Assembly (NCBI RefSeq): GCF_018732085.1
Contig: NZ_CP076103.1
Span: 5,766,001 to 5,830,000, forward strand
Source: Lysobacter capsici
GTDB taxonomy: Bacteria > Pseudomonadota > Gammaproteobacteria > Xanthomonadales > Xanthomonadaceae
Length of the DNA: 64,000 nt
Reading direction: 5' to 3'
The notes under the pieces were generated by a model that worked only from the letters and a program-made list of their open reading frames with translations, was not told the DNA's origin and ran no database searches. Position numbers and translations under genes: made by a program. Each line of letters opens with the position of its first letter. Position 1 is the first letter of the stretch. Of this stretch, positions 54,075 to 63,461 are shown piece by piece.

Positions 54075-55502
54075 ATGGACATCCTCGCCGACACGCCCGT
54101 GACCGACCTGCCCGCGACCCGCGAACGCCTGCGCACCACCTGGCAGGCCCGCAAGCCCGACCTCGCCCAGCGCCGCGCCGACCTGATCCGCCTGCGCGAC
54201 GCGTTCCGCGCCAGCGTGCCGCAGATGGACGCAGCGATCCGCGCCGACTTCGGCCACCGCTCCAGCCACGAGAATCTGCTGTCCGAAGCGATGATCACCC
54301 TGGCCGAGATCGACCATGCGATCAGCCACCTGCGCCGCTGGTCGCGTCCGCGTAGCGCCTCGGTCGGCTGGCGCTTCTGGCCGGCACGCGCGGAAATCCG
54401 GCCCGAACCGGTCGGCGTGGTCGGCATCCTGTCGCCGTGGAATTACCCGGTGAACCTGGCCCTGGTGCCGGTGGTCTCGGCGATCGCCGCCGGCAACCAC
54501 GTATTCCTCAAGCCATCCGAACATACCCCGCGCACCTCGCAGTTCCTGCGCGAGTTGCTGGCCGAGGTGTTCCCGGAGGACCGCGTCGCGGTCGCGCTCG
54601 GCGGGCCGAAGGTCGGCGCGGCGTTCTCGGCGCTGCCGTTCGACCATCTGCTGTTCACCGGTTCGACCGCGGTCGGCCGCAAGGTCATGGCCGCGGCCGC
54701 GCCGCACCTGACCCCGGTCACCCTGGAACTGGGCGGCAAGGCGCCGGCGCTGATCTGCGCCGACTATCCGATCGACCTGGCCGCCGCGCGCATCGCCAGC
54801 GGCAAGTGGTTCAACGCCGGCCAGACCTGCATCGGCGTGGACTACGTGCTGGTCGACGCCGCGCGCCGCGACGAACTGGTCGCCGCCTTGCAAAAGCAAC
54901 TGCGCGAGCGCTACGGCGACCTGCACGCGCCGCAGGACTACACCCGCATCATCAACGCCAGCCAGTACGCGCGGCTGTCGGGGTATCTGGACGACGCGCG
55001 CAGCCGCGGCGCGCAGGTGATCGAACCGTTCGCCGATCCGGCCCTGCGCGAACAGCGCCAGGCCGAGCGCATCTTCCCGCCGACGCTGGTGATCGACCCC
55101 GACCCGCAATCGCAGGTCATGCAGCACGAAATCTTCGGCCCGATCCTGCCGGTGCTGTCCTACCGCACGCTCGACGAAGCGATCGCGCGCATCAACGCGC
55201 TCGACCGCCCGCTGGCGCTGTATCCGTTCGGCAACGATCGCGCGCAGATCGAGAAGATCCTCGCCAACACCCTGGCCGGCGGCGTTACCGTCAACGACAC
55301 CCTGTTGCACTTCGGCGTCCACGACCTGCCGTTCGGCGGCATCGGCCCCAGCGGCATCGGCGCGATCCACGGCCGCAACGGCTTCGACACCTTCAGCAAG
55401 CTGCTGCCGGTGTTCCACCAGCGCCGGCTGGTCGCCAGCGATCTGCTCAAGCCGCCGTACAAGGGCACGATCGACACGATGATCCGCTGGCTGGCGAAGT
55501 AA
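54075..55502 (+). CDS. Coniferyl-aldehyde-dehydrogenase-like aldehyde dehydrogenase
   Basis: A 475 aa NAD(P)-dependent dehydrogenase. Motifs: GILSPWNYPVNLALVPVVSA, FTGSTAVGRKVMAAAA, catalytic Glu in VTLELGGKAPALI and the catalytic Cys in AGQTCIGVDYVLV. The shape, without a long insert, and FGGIGPSGIGAIHGRNGF near the end fit coniferyl/fatty aldehyde dehydrogenases. The substrate is a guess. The last codons (TGGCTGGCGAAGTAA) form the start of an 88-bp tandem duplication extending past the stop codon. Confidence 0.88.
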   Translation: MDILADTPVTDLPATRERLRTTWQARKPDLAQRRADLIRLRDAFRASVPQMDAAIRADFGHRSSHENLLSEAMITLAEIDHAISHLRRWSRPRSASVGWRFWPARAEIRPEPVGVVGILSPWNYPVNLALVPVVSAIAAGNHVFLKPSEHTPRTSQFLRELLAEVFPEDRVAVALGGPKVGAAFSALPFDHLLFTGSTAVGRKVMAAAAPHLTPVTLELGGKAPALICADYPIDLAAARIASGKWFNAGQTCIGVDYVLVDAARRDELVAALQKQLRERYGDLHAPQDYTRIINASQYARLSGYLDDARSRGAQVIEPFADPALREQRQAERIFPPTLVIDPDPQSQVMQHEIFGPILPVLSYRTLDEAIARINALDRPLALYPFGNDRAQIEKILANTLAGGVTVNDTLLHFGVHDLPFGGIGPSGIGAIHGRNGFDTFSKLLPVFHQRRLVASDLLKPPYKGTIDTMIRWLAK

Positions 55503-55662
55503 TCGCCGCGGTTCGAACGGCATCTGATGCGCGTGGCGATGCCCGCGCGCGATCGGACGATCCACGGCAGCGGCCTGGCTGGCGAAGTAATCGCCGCGGT
55601 TCGAACGGCATCTGATGCGCGTGGCGATGCCCGCGCGCGATCGGACGATCCACGGCAGCGGC
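55487..55662. repeat. 88-bp perfect tandem duplication covering the aldehyde dehydrogenase stop
   Basis: CTGGCTGGCGAAGTAATCGC at 55487 is repeated at 55575 for the full 88 bp, ending CACGGCAGCGGC. The first copy includes the last codons and stop of the dehydrogenase gene, so the duplication is likely recent and does not alter the protein. A small frame inside both copies begins MRVAMPARDRT; it is not treated as a gene. The rest of 55503-55979 is noncoding. Confidence 0.9.
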
Positions 55663-55744
55663 CCGATCGATGCCGCGCGAATGCACGCCGCGACGCCGCC
55701 GCGCGAACCGACCTGCATCGCGCCACGCAGCACGGCGCATCGGG

Positions 55745-55815
55745 CTTTTGCCCACTTCGAAAAGGGGGCGGCATTCGCGCAGCGAATGCGGGGGATTTGC
55801 TTTTGATCTTGATCT
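55745..55815. repeat. Dispersed repeat related to 5851-5981 and 45139-45700
   Basis: CTTTTGCCCACTTCGAAAAGGGGGCGGCATTCGCGCAGCGAATGCGGGGGATTTGC matches the AAAGGGGGCG, GCGCAGCG and GCGGGGGATTTGC segments of the other copies. It has an internal CATTCGCGCAGCGAATG hairpin. Confidence 0.75.
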
Positions 55816-55979
55816 TGCCGTGGCAGCGCATGCGCGCGGACGAAGGCCACCGTCTCCACTGCGTTTCAACCCGGCAGCCGCGGCTGCCATAGCCTGCGTG
55901 CCTAAATCGAGGCGAATCGATGCGATGATCCCCCGGCCGGCCTCAACCCCGGTTACCGACACTGCACGAGACGCACGCC

Positions 55980-57338
55980 ATGGCCGGCCCACCCTCGCTT
56001 CCACCAGGATCGCTTCCAACCGAGCCGCTTTCAGAACAGCCGCTCCCGCCGGACCCAACTCCCGTGCCCGCAGCACGATCGGACCGGCGCGTGTTCTGGT
56101 ACTCGCTGGCGGTGTATCCGGTCGCCTCGGCGCTGTGGCTGCTGTGGGTCACGCTGACCTACGGCACCGCCGACGCCGAAGTCTTCGATTACCTCAACGC
56201 GATCCTGATCAGCCTCGCCGTGGCCGCGGCGCTGCCGGTGCCGGTGCTGATCTGGGCCGCCTACCGGCGCAAACCGCTGCAGGCGCTGGCCGGACTCGCC
56301 TTCGGCGCGATCGCGGCGGTGATCGCATTGCCGCTGAGCATGGAGCTGGTCGGCAGCCGCCGTTACGGCCAGTTCGAACACGACAAGGCGCAGTTCGCCG
56401 CGTTCCAGCAGACCGTGCGCGGCGGCGATCGCGCGCGCATCCGCGCGCAGCTGCGCGCGTTGCCGGGTAATTTCAGCGCGCCGCACGCGCTGTGCGCCCT
56501 CGGCGGCGGCGCCACCTACACCTTCGAACGCTGGCTGTGGTTCAACGATCACGCTTACGGCGAGCCGCTGCCGAGCAAGGACTTGCACACCGCCGCGACC
56601 GCGGTGGTCGAGGGCGACTGGCCGCGCGCGGAGAAACAGGCCGCGCTGCTGACCGTGCTGCGCTATCTGCTCGATCGCGAGGAGACCACGCGCTTCCCGG
56701 CGTGGGCCCGGCTGTGGCGCGCGACCTTGGAACAGCCCGATGCGCCCGGCGCGACCTTGTTCGACCCAGATTACGAAGGCGATTACGGCGGCTGCGATCT
56801 CGGCGATCCGGCCGACCCGGTGTTCCGGCGCTGGCACGACGAGGGCCTGCGCATGTGGATGCAGGCCGGCTTCGGCTTCGCCGGCGAACAACACCGCTGG
56901 GCCCTGCATGCGGTGCGCTCCAAGGCGATGCTCGATGCTTTGTTCGCCGCCGATCCGACATTCGCGACGTTGCTCGGCAGCGAGCACTACCTCGGGCAAG
57001 AAGCGCTGTCGGCGCAGGTCGACGATCTGTCCGCGCGCCTGGATCGCAGCGAGCGCCCGGGCGAGTTGGCCGACCTGGTCGAGGCTCTGGCGAAGGCCAG
57101 CGTCGATCCGACCCGATCCGTATCGGGCGTGTCGCCGTGCCGGCGCTTCGACCAGGCCGAGGCGCAGCGCGACGCGAGCAAGGATTCGCCGCAACGTCGC
57201 GCGGCCGCGGCGCGCATTCGCAGCCAGTGGTGCCCGGCCGGTTTGAAGGCACCGGTCGCGGCGGCCAAGCCGCCCAAGGCCGAGCCCGAACCGTCGGCGC
57301 CGCCCACCGACGATGCAGAACCGGTACCGCAGCCATGA
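55980..57338 (+). CDS. Membrane protein of unknown function, first of a paralogous pair
   Basis: A 452 aa protein from ATG 55980. A Pro-rich N-terminus (PPSLPPGSLPTEPLSE) is followed by hydrophobic segments around residues 38-115 (FWYSLAVYPVASALWLLWVT, ILISLAVAAALPVPVLIWAA, LAGLAFGAIAAVIALPLSM). A large soluble domain follows with ALLTVLRYLLDREETTRFPAWARLWRATLE, and a Lys/Pro/Ala tail. Blocks such as RYLL and the W-R-D pattern match the next gene, so the two are paralogues. No family is recognised. Confidence 0.75.
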   Translation: MAGPPSLPPGSLPTEPLSEQPLPPDPTPVPAARSDRRVFWYSLAVYPVASALWLLWVTLTYGTADAEVFDYLNAILISLAVAAALPVPVLIWAAYRRKPLQALAGLAFGAIAAVIALPLSMELVGSRRYGQFEHDKAQFAAFQQTVRGGDRARIRAQLRALPGNFSAPHALCALGGGATYTFERWLWFNDHAYGEPLPSKDLHTAATAVVEGDWPRAEKQAALLTVLRYLLDREETTRFPAWARLWRATLEQPDAPGATLFDPDYEGDYGGCDLGDPADPVFRRWHDEGLRMWMQAGFGFAGEQHRWALHAVRSKAMLDALFAADPTFATLLGSEHYLGQEALSAQVDDLSARLDRSERPGELADLVEALAKASVDPTRSVSGVSPCRRFDQAEAQRDASKDSPQRRAAAARIRSQWCPAGLKAPVAAAKPPKAEPEPSAPPTDDAEPVPQP

Positions 57339-58561
57339 ATCAGACCACCCCGCCCGCCGCCGCACCGCCGCTCAACTTCACCGGCAGGCAAATCTTCGCG
57401 CTGTGCCTGATCGTCGTCGCGATCGGCAGCTGGGTCGCGCTCGAATTGCTCGCCGACGCCGACTACCCCGCCGGCCAGCACCGTTTCATGAGCGTGCTGT
57501 GCATTGCCGGCAGCGCGTTCGCGGCCTTGGTCACCGGCGCGCTGGCGCGTCGCATCGGCGCGGCGCTGCTGGGCTGGGCGCTTGGACTGCTGCTCGGCGT
57601 CGCCAGCCACGCCGTCGTCACCCGGATGCAGGCGCAGTCGGCGCAGGACCTGCAGACCGCCCGCCACGACGCGATCGAACGGCTGCTGCGCGACGCCGCG
57701 GCCAAGCGCGAACCGGCCGCGCTCGGCGCGGGCATGAAGAACCTGCCGCTGTCGGTGCCCGGCGTGTTCTGCGTGCTCGCCGACCTCAACAGCAACGAGG
57801 CGGCCAAGGCCTATGCACCGCCCGAGCCGGCATCGACCGACACGCTGATGCACCTGGGCGCCGGCATGGTCGCCGCCGGCGATCGCGCCGCGACCTTGCC
57901 GCAGCGGCAGCTCGCGCTGCGCTATCTGCTGTCGGTGCTGGTCAATCGCGACGAACCCGCGCGCCTGCCGCAATGGCTGGAGCTGTGGCGGCGCAACCAG
58001 CCCGGCGGCCGCGCCGACGCGGTCGAACTGGCCGACGAGGTCGGTTGGGATTCGCCCGAAGACTGCCCCAACAACACCGGCGCCGACGATCTGGGCGAGG
58101 TGTTCCGCGCCTGGGGGCCCGACGGATTGCGCACCTGGCGCGAGGCCGGCTTTCGCTTCACCACCGCGCAGCAGTACCAGTTGCTCGAGCACGTGTTCAA
58201 CGCGCAGGCCCTGGACCAGCTCGTCGCCGCCGGCGTCGACGTCAACGCCTCGCCCTATCCCGGCGCCGGGCCGGTGCCGCAGACCGCGTTGTTGCCGCAC
58301 GCCGAAGGCCTGGGCCTGAGACTCGCGGTCGGATCGTCCGCCGATTCGAGCATAGACCTGGACCTGGTCGCCGCGTTCGTGCGCCACGGCGCGGACCTGC
58401 GCTCGCGCGACGAACACGGCCGCGACGCCTGCGCGCGATTGAAGGAAGGCCTGAAAGAACAGCGCGACGACGACCTCCCCGCCCCCGACCCGGCGCAAGT
58501 CGCGCGCGCGCAGGCGCTGCTGTGCCCGGCGAGCGTCAAGACGCCCGCCGCGCCGCCGTAA
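57335..58561 (+). CDS. Membrane protein of unknown function with ankyrin-like end, second of pair
   Basis: A 408 aa protein coupled to the first by a 4-nt overlap (ATGA). Two hydrophobic segments (FALCLIVVAIGSWVALELL and FAALVTGALARRIGAALLGW) precede a soluble domain that parallels its neighbour (LRYLLSVLVNRDEPARLPQW, FRAWGPDGLRTWREAGFRFT). The C-terminus has ankyrin-like repeats: LDQLVAAGVDVNASPYPGA and LVAAFVRHGADLRSRDEHGR. Ankyrin ends suggest protein binding. Function unknown. Confidence 0.75.
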   Translation: MNQTTPPAAAPPLNFTGRQIFALCLIVVAIGSWVALELLADADYPAGQHRFMSVLCIAGSAFAALVTGALARRIGAALLGWALGLLLGVASHAVVTRMQAQSAQDLQTARHDAIERLLRDAAAKREPAALGAGMKNLPLSVPGVFCVLADLNSNEAAKAYAPPEPASTDTLMHLGAGMVAAGDRAATLPQRQLALRYLLSVLVNRDEPARLPQWLELWRRNQPGGRADAVELADEVGWDSPEDCPNNTGADDLGEVFRAWGPDGLRTWREAGFRFTTAQQYQLLEHVFNAQALDQLVAAGVDVNASPYPGAGPVPQTALLPHAEGLGLRLAVGSSADSSIDLDLVAAFVRHGADLRSRDEHGRDACARLKEGLKEQRDDDLPAPDPAQVARAQALLCPASVKTPAAPP

Positions 58562-58589
58562 TCCCATCCCGACCGCTACACTCACGCCC

Positions 58590-59360
58590 ATGAAAATCGT
58601 CAGCTGGAACGTCAACTCCCTCAACGTGCGCCTGCCGCACCTGGAACAGTGGCTGGCCGGGTTCGCGCCGGACATCGTCGCGCTGCAGGAAACCAAGCTC
58701 GAGGACCCGCGCTTTCCCGATACCGCGCTGAGCGCGGCCGGTTATCGCAGCGTGTTCGCCGGGCAGAAGACCTACAACGGCGTCGCCATCGTCTCGCGCG
58801 AGAACGCGCAGGACGTGCAGATCGGCATCCCCGGGTTCGAGGACGAGCAAAAGCGCGTGATCGCCGCCACCGTCGGCGGCCTGCGCATCGTCAACCTGTA
58901 CGTGGTCAACGGCCAGGACGTGGGCACCGACAAATACGCCTACAAGCTGCGCTGGCTCGATGCGGTGCATGCGTGGATCGAGCAGGAAATCCGCCAGTAC
59001 CCGGACCTGATCGTGCTCGGCGATTTCAACATCGCCCCGCAAGCGCGCGACACCCACGACCCGGCGGTGTGGAACGAGGACCACATCCTGACCTCGACCG
59101 CCGAACGCGACGCCTTGCAGCGCCTGTTGTCGCTGGGGCTGCACGACGCTTATCGCTTGCACCACCAGGAAGAAGGCCAGTTCTCGTGGTGGGATTACCG
59201 TCAGGCCGGCTTCCGCCGCAACCTGGGCCTGCGCATCGACCTGACCCTGATTTCCGAATCGCTGCGCGGCCGCTGTATCGCCGCAGGCATCGACCGCGAA
59301 CCGCGCACCTGGGACCGGCCGAGCGATCATGCGCCGGCTTGGGTGGAGTTGGCGGGGTGA
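58590..59360 (+). CDS. xthA: Exodeoxyribonuclease III
   Basis: A 256 aa endonuclease/exonuclease/phosphatase enzyme for base-excision repair (AP site cleavage and 3' end trimming). Motifs: SWNVNSLNVRLPHLEQWL, LQETKLEDPRFP, YNGVAIVSR, LGDFNIAP, DYRQAGFRRNLGLRID and the C-terminal SDHAPAWVEL. Slightly shorter than E. coli XthA (268 aa). ATG 58590 is preceded by CACGCCC. Independent of its neighbours. Confidence 0.93.
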   Translation: MKIVSWNVNSLNVRLPHLEQWLAGFAPDIVALQETKLEDPRFPDTALSAAGYRSVFAGQKTYNGVAIVSRENAQDVQIGIPGFEDEQKRVIAATVGGLRIVNLYVVNGQDVGTDKYAYKLRWLDAVHAWIEQEIRQYPDLIVLGDFNIAPQARDTHDPAVWNEDHILTSTAERDALQRLLSLGLHDAYRLHHQEEGQFSWWDYRQAGFRRNLGLRIDLTLISESLRGRCIAAGIDREPRTWDRPSDHAPAWVELAG

Positions 59361-59458
59361 GGTTCGCTGCGGGTTGATTTAGCTCGGCTTTGATGTTGCT
59401 CGGCTGGATTCGGCCGGATTCGGCTGACGTGGCCCTGACGATTTTGCTTTTGCTCGTC

Positions 59459-59478
59459 ATTCCCGCGAACGCGGGAAT
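59459..59478. repeat. Short palindromic repeat ATTCCCGCGAACGCGGGAAT
   Basis: A perfect inverted repeat of 8 bp arms around a 4-base loop between xthA and the terminator. Such palindromes are common in Xanthomonadaceae genomes. The rest of 59361-59584 has no gene. Confidence 0.7.
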
Positions 59479-59512
59479 AACGTCCTGAAAGATTTCTCCA
59501 CCCCAGCAACGC

Positions 59513-59540
59513 AAAAGGCCCGGCGATCGCCGGGCCTTTC
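59513..59540. terminator. Intrinsic terminator between convergent xthA and yeaQ-like gene
   Basis: AAAAGGCCCGGCGATCGCCGGGCCTTT is fully palindromic with A and T flanks, so it can act in both directions. Confidence 0.85.
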
Positions 59541-59584
59541 GTTTCCAATCGTTCAACAACGCAAGCCTTGCGCAACCGCTGCGC

Positions 59585-59860
59585 TCAACGCACCCGGCCG
59601 CGACGGAACAGGTTCACGATCGCGAGCAGCACGACCGCGCCGACCAGCGACAGCACCAGGCCGCCGAGGTTGAAGGCGCCGCTGTTGATGGTGCCCGCGC
59701 CGATGCCGAGCACGCCACCGAGCCAACCGCCCAGGAACGCGCCGACGATGCCGACGATGATGTTGAGGAACACGCCCTGCTGACCATCGGTCCTCATGAT
59801 CATGCTGGCGATCCAACCGATGATGCCGCCTACGACCAGCCAAATGATGATACCGAGCAT
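59585..59860 (-). CDS. GlsB/YeaQ/YmgE-family membrane protein
   Basis: A 91 aa protein from ATG 59860, with a perfect AGGAGG ribosome-binding site. Gly-rich hydrophobic segments: LGIIIWLVVGGIIGWIASMI, IIVGIVGAFLGGWLGGVLGI and GLVLSLVGAVVLLAIVNLF. This is the transglycosylase-associated/YeaQ pattern, linked to stress. The frame upstream of 59860 is unlike the family. Confidence 0.87.
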   Translation of the reverse strand: MLGIIIWLVVGGIIGWIASMIMRTDGQQGVFLNIIVGIVGAFLGGWLGGVLGIGAGTINSGAFNLGGLVLSLVGAVVLLAIVNLFRRGRVR

Positions 59861-60194
59861 GTGCGTCCTCCTGGCAATTCGATGATGTCGAAACAATGCG
59901 CTGCGAAGCGCGCCGTAGTGCCCTGACAGGGCGAGCGCAGTCTGGATCGCGCTGCGTGACGACAGCGTAAGAAAAACCCGGGATCGAACGGCACGCCGAA
60001 CGATGAATCAGTCACGATTCGCCGGCGTACGCGCGATGATTGCGCTGCGCACGCACCGAAGGTTCACACATCGTGTGACCACGCGTTCGCTTCCGTGATG
60101 AGGAGCGTGCGCAGCGGCAACGGCGTCGTGAACCGACGAGGCCGTGAAGACGAGGCCGCGAACGAAGCATCCACCGCAAACCCGCCGCGAGGCT
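59861..60194. other. Intergenic region without a supported gene
   Basis: 334 bases between two minus-strand genes. Short Arg-rich frames only. The promoter of the YeaQ-like gene is expected close to 59900. Confidence 0.4.
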
Positions 60195-61592
60195 TTACTC
60201 GTCGGTCGCGTCGGCGGCCTGCAGCATCGCTTCGAGCGCATGCCGCGGCAGCTTGCCGGTCTCGTTGCGCGGCAATGCATTGACCCGACGCAACGGTCGC
60301 GGCAGGAACACCGGATCGATGCTCTGGCGTAGCGCGTGGACGATCTGCGACTCGCTCAGCCTCGGCGCGACCACCAGCGCGGCGATGCGGCGCACGCCGA
60401 ACGCATCGGCGGCGTCGAGCTGCAACACCACGCCGTCGACGACGCCGTCGATCGCCAGCAGCTTACGGGTCAGATCGCCGAGCGAGGCCCGCTTGCCGGC
60501 GATTTCCAGCAGATCCGCGCTGCGGCCGCGCAGCACGAACCGGCCGTCGGCCTCGACTTCCATCAGGTCGGCCAGCACCACCGGTTCGGGCAAGTGCGGG
60601 GCGTGGATCGCGGTGCCGTCGGGTTGCGGGCACACGCGCACGCCGGGCAACGGCGTCCACGCGCTTTCGCACGCGGTGCGGCGGCGCGCGAACACGCAGG
60701 TTTCGGTGGAACCGAACACTTCACGCACTTCGCAGCGATAGCGCGCTTCGGCCAGCTGCGCGAGCTCGACCGGCAGCGGCGCGGTCGCCGAGACGATGCC
60801 GGCCAGCGCCGGCAGTTCGATCCCGGATTCGACCAGCGCGCGCAGATGCACCGGCGTGGTCACCAGCAGCGGCGGGGTCGGCGCATCGCTCAACGCGCGC
60901 GCGACATCGCCGGGGAAAAACGGGCGCTGCGCATGCACCGCGACCGGCCCGAGCAAGGGCAGCAGCACCGACATCTCCATGCCGTACATGTGCTGCGGCG
61001 GCACGGTCGCAACCAGAAAGGTGACCTCGTCGCCGCGCAGCAGATCGTCGAGCGCGGCCAGGTTCTGCGCGGTGCTGGTGCGAAACGCCTGCCAGGTCTT
61101 CGGATTCGGCTTGGGCTGGCCGGTGCTGCCGGAGGTGAAGCCGATCGCCAGCAAGCCGCGCGCGTCGACCTGCAAAGCCTCGCCGTCGAGTTCGGCCAGC
61201 GTGGTCGGCAAGTGCAGATAGCGCGGCGGCGCCGGGGCCAGTGCCTCATCGCCGATGCAGTAGCTGTCGGGGTAGCGCGCCAGCACGTCCTCGACCACCG
61301 CCGGCGCACGCGAGGACGGCAGCAGATTGGTCTGCCCGCGCAGGGCCACCGCGCACAGCGCGACCAGGAAGCGATAGCGGTTTTCGCACAGATTCACCGC
61401 GTACTGCGCCTGCGGCAGCTTAGCGGCCAGCGCGCGCACTTCGCGTTCGAAACGGGCCCGTTCGACGATGCCGTCGGCGCCGAACGCGAGCGCGCGCTGC
61501 GAGGCGCCGGCCACGAGGGCGAATACGTCGGCCTCGGGCGAGGCGAGATCCTGGCTGAGCGCGTTCTGGCTCGGATCGAAAACCGCTGACAT
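60195..61592 (-). CDS. AMP-dependent acyl/aryl ligase (probable pigment-starter ligase)
   Basis: A 465 aa adenylating enzyme from ATG 61592 (MSAVFDPSQNALSQD). The P-loop LAIGFTSGSTGQPKPNPKTW, then PQHMYGMEMSVLLPLLG, VREVFGSTETCVFARR and a C-terminal NETGKLPRHALEAML are classic ANL family blocks. Aryl-polyene clusters carry a ligase that charges 4-hydroxybenzoate onto the ACP. The divergent PPTase next door strengthens the link, although the other cluster genes are 42 kb away. The frame upstream of 61592 is Gly/Arg-rich and unlike the family. Substrate is inferred. Confidence 0.8.
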   Translation of the reverse strand: MSAVFDPSQNALSQDLASPEADVFALVAGASQRALAFGADGIVERARFEREVRALAAKLPQAQYAVNLCENRYRFLVALCAVALRGQTNLLPSSRAPAVVEDVLARYPDSYCIGDEALAPAPPRYLHLPTTLAELDGEALQVDARGLLAIGFTSGSTGQPKPNPKTWQAFRTSTAQNLAALDDLLRGDEVTFLVATVPPQHMYGMEMSVLLPLLGPVAVHAQRPFFPGDVARALSDAPTPPLLVTTPVHLRALVESGIELPALAGIVSATAPLPVELAQLAEARYRCEVREVFGSTETCVFARRRTACESAWTPLPGVRVCPQPDGTAIHAPHLPEPVVLADLMEVEADGRFVLRGRSADLLEIAGKRASLGDLTRKLLAIDGVVDGVVLQLDAADAFGVRRIAALVVAPRLSESQIVHALRQSIDPVFLPRPLRRVNALPRNETGKLPRHALEAMLQAADATDE

Positions 61593-61812
61593 CAAAGTGT
61601 TTGTCCCGCGGCTGCGGCCGCTTGTCGTGTATGCAACTTGCTCCGGTCCAGCTGAATCGCATGCCGACGGCCGATCGCCGCCGCGCCCGCGCGCGATGCC
61701 CACGCCGCCGCGCCCCCGCGCTGCGTCCGTGGCCTGATCGCGTATCAACCAACCCGCCCCAAGGGTTTAGCTTACGCTGAGCGGCCCGGCGCCCGCCAAG
61801 AATCGCTCGTTC

Positions 61813-62421
61813 ATGTCCCTGTCCGGCCGTTCACCTTCCCCCGCCGATGCGATCCACCAATCCGACGATGGCGCGGTGCGCTGGACCGGCCTGGCGCATG
61901 CGCACGGGCAACCGGCCGAGCCCGAAGCGCGACGCTGGCTGGCCGCGCAGTTGCGCGATCCGGACCTGTCGCTGTGGCGCGACGAACGCCAGCGCCCGCA
62001 CCTGAGCCCGCCGCATCAGGACTACGACTGCAACTGGAGCCACAGCGGCGAGCGCCTGCTGGTCGCGCTCGCGCCGCGGGCGCGGGTCGGGGTCGACCTG
62101 GAGCGACTGCAGCGCCGGCCGCGCGCGATCCAGATCGCGCAGCGTTACTTCACCGCCGACGAAACCGCGTGGCTGGCCGCGCATCCCGATCTGGACCGCG
62201 CCTTCCTGCGCCTGTGGTGCGCCAAGGAAGCGGTGCTCAAGGCGCATGGGCACGGGCTGTCGTTCGGCCTGGAGAAACTGCGTTTCGCCGAACACGACGG
62301 CGCCCTGCGCCTGATCGAATGCGATCCCGCCCTGGGCGAGCCGGCGCAATGGCGACTGAGCGAAATCGCCCCCGAGCCCGGCTACCTGGGCGCGCTGGCG
62401 TGGCGCCCGCACGAAACCTGA
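61813..62421 (+). CDS. 4'-phosphopantetheinyl transferase
   Basis: A 202 aa enzyme that attaches phosphopantetheine to ACP. Motifs: WSHSG (75-79), GVDLE (93-97), and WCAKEAVLKAHG, with the KEAVLK segment at 138-143, give the Mg-CoA site. ATG 61813. It is divergent from the ligase gene with a 220-bp gap, so both may share a regulatory region. In aryl-polyene systems this enzyme activates the ACP encoded at 15759-16028. Confidence 0.9.
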   Translation: MSLSGRSPSPADAIHQSDDGAVRWTGLAHAHGQPAEPEARRWLAAQLRDPDLSLWRDERQRPHLSPPHQDYDCNWSHSGERLLVALAPRARVGVDLERLQRRPRAIQIAQRYFTADETAWLAAHPDLDRAFLRLWCAKEAVLKAHGHGLSFGLEKLRFAEHDGALRLIECDPALGEPAQWRLSEIAPEPGYLGALAWRPHET

Positions 62422-62441
62422 GCGCAAACCTCGGTGCCCAT

Positions 62442-62471
62442 CTGTAGGAGCGGCGCGAGCCGCGACCGCGA
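62442..62471. repeat. Single arm of the 30-bp inverted-repeat family
   Basis: CTGTAGGAGCGGCGCGAGCC and the 10 bases after it are identical to the left arm of 30581-30679, without the inverted partner. 62422-62606 holds no gene. Confidence 0.85.
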
Positions 62472-62606
62472 ACCCCCGACGACGACGCAAACGACATCGC
62501 AACGGTTCGCACCCCGCACCGAAACAAACGCCACGCCGCCTCGCCCGCCACCCGCATCCGGTCCCGCCCAACCAATCGCCCCCACGCGATCAGCGATAAT
62601 CCCCGC

Positions 62607-63272
62607 ATGAACGCCCCCCTCTCCCTGCCGCCCGCGCTGCGCGCCGATCTCGAATCCGGCCTGAGCGCGCTCGCGCTCGACCCGGCCCTGGCCACGCCGC
62701 TGCTGGACTACCTGGCCCTGCTCGCCCGCTGGAACCGCACCTACAACCTCACCGCCGTGCGCGACCCGCACGAGATGGTCGGCAAGCACCTGCTCGATTC
62801 GCTGGCCATGCACCGCTACGTCGACGCCCTGGCGCAGCGCGGCGGCGCCCTGGCCGACCTGGGCACCGGCGCCGGCCTGCCGGGCATTCCGCTGGCGATC
62901 GTCAAGCCCGGCCTGCGCGTGACCCTGGTCGAGAGCAACGGCAAGAAGGCCCGCTTCATGCGCGAAGCGCTGCGCCAGCTCGGCCTGAAGGACGCGCGGG
63001 TGGCCGAATCGCGGATCGAGGCGTTCGCCGAACCCGGCGCATTTGACGCCATTACCGCGCGCGCGCTGGCGACCTTGCCGCTGATCCTCGAACTCGGCGG
63101 CCACCTGCTCAAGCCCGGCGGGGTGCTGCTGGCGATGAAGGGCCAGCGCCCGGACGAGGAAATCGCCGCGCTGCCGGACGGCTGGGAAGTGCGCGCGGTC
63201 GAGGCGCTGCAGGTGCCGGGACTGGTCGGCGAGCGCCACATGGTGACCGTCGGCCGCCGCGGCGAAGGCTGA
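62607..63272 (+). CDS. rsmG: 16S rRNA (guanine527-N7)-methyltransferase RsmG (GidB)
   Basis: A 221 aa SAM-dependent enzyme. N-terminal YLALLARWNRTYNLTAVRDP and HLLDSLAMHRYV, the SAM site LADLGTGAGLPGIPLAIVKP, VESNGKKARFMREALRQL and ITARALATLPLIL are characteristic. ATG 62607. It precedes parA, the usual order near the origin of replication in many bacteria. Confidence 0.93.
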   Translation: MNAPLSLPPALRADLESGLSALALDPALATPLLDYLALLARWNRTYNLTAVRDPHEMVGKHLLDSLAMHRYVDALAQRGGALADLGTGAGLPGIPLAIVKPGLRVTLVESNGKKARFMREALRQLGLKDARVAESRIEAFAEPGAFDAITARALATLPLILELGGHLLKPGGVLLAMKGQRPDEEIAALPDGWEVRAVEALQVPGLVGERHMVTVGRRGEG

Positions 63273-63461
63273 TCGGGACGCCCACGCCGGGCGAGTACCA
63301 TACGGCGGCCCGCCCGAGCGTGTGTCGACGGGCGTCTTGACGGCCCGCCGCTGCCTGCGCAAGCGCGGGGCAGCTGGCGCGGGCATAATCCCCAGTCCGG
63401 CCGGCGCCAGGCGCCGTCCGCTTTCTTTCGTCATCACACCGAACAGCAGGGGACGAGCCGC

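Noticed and set aside
55527..55806. Short frames beginning MRVAMPARDRT in each duplicated copy
   Set aside because: They come from the 88-bp duplication, lack ribosome-binding sites and read into repeat sequence.
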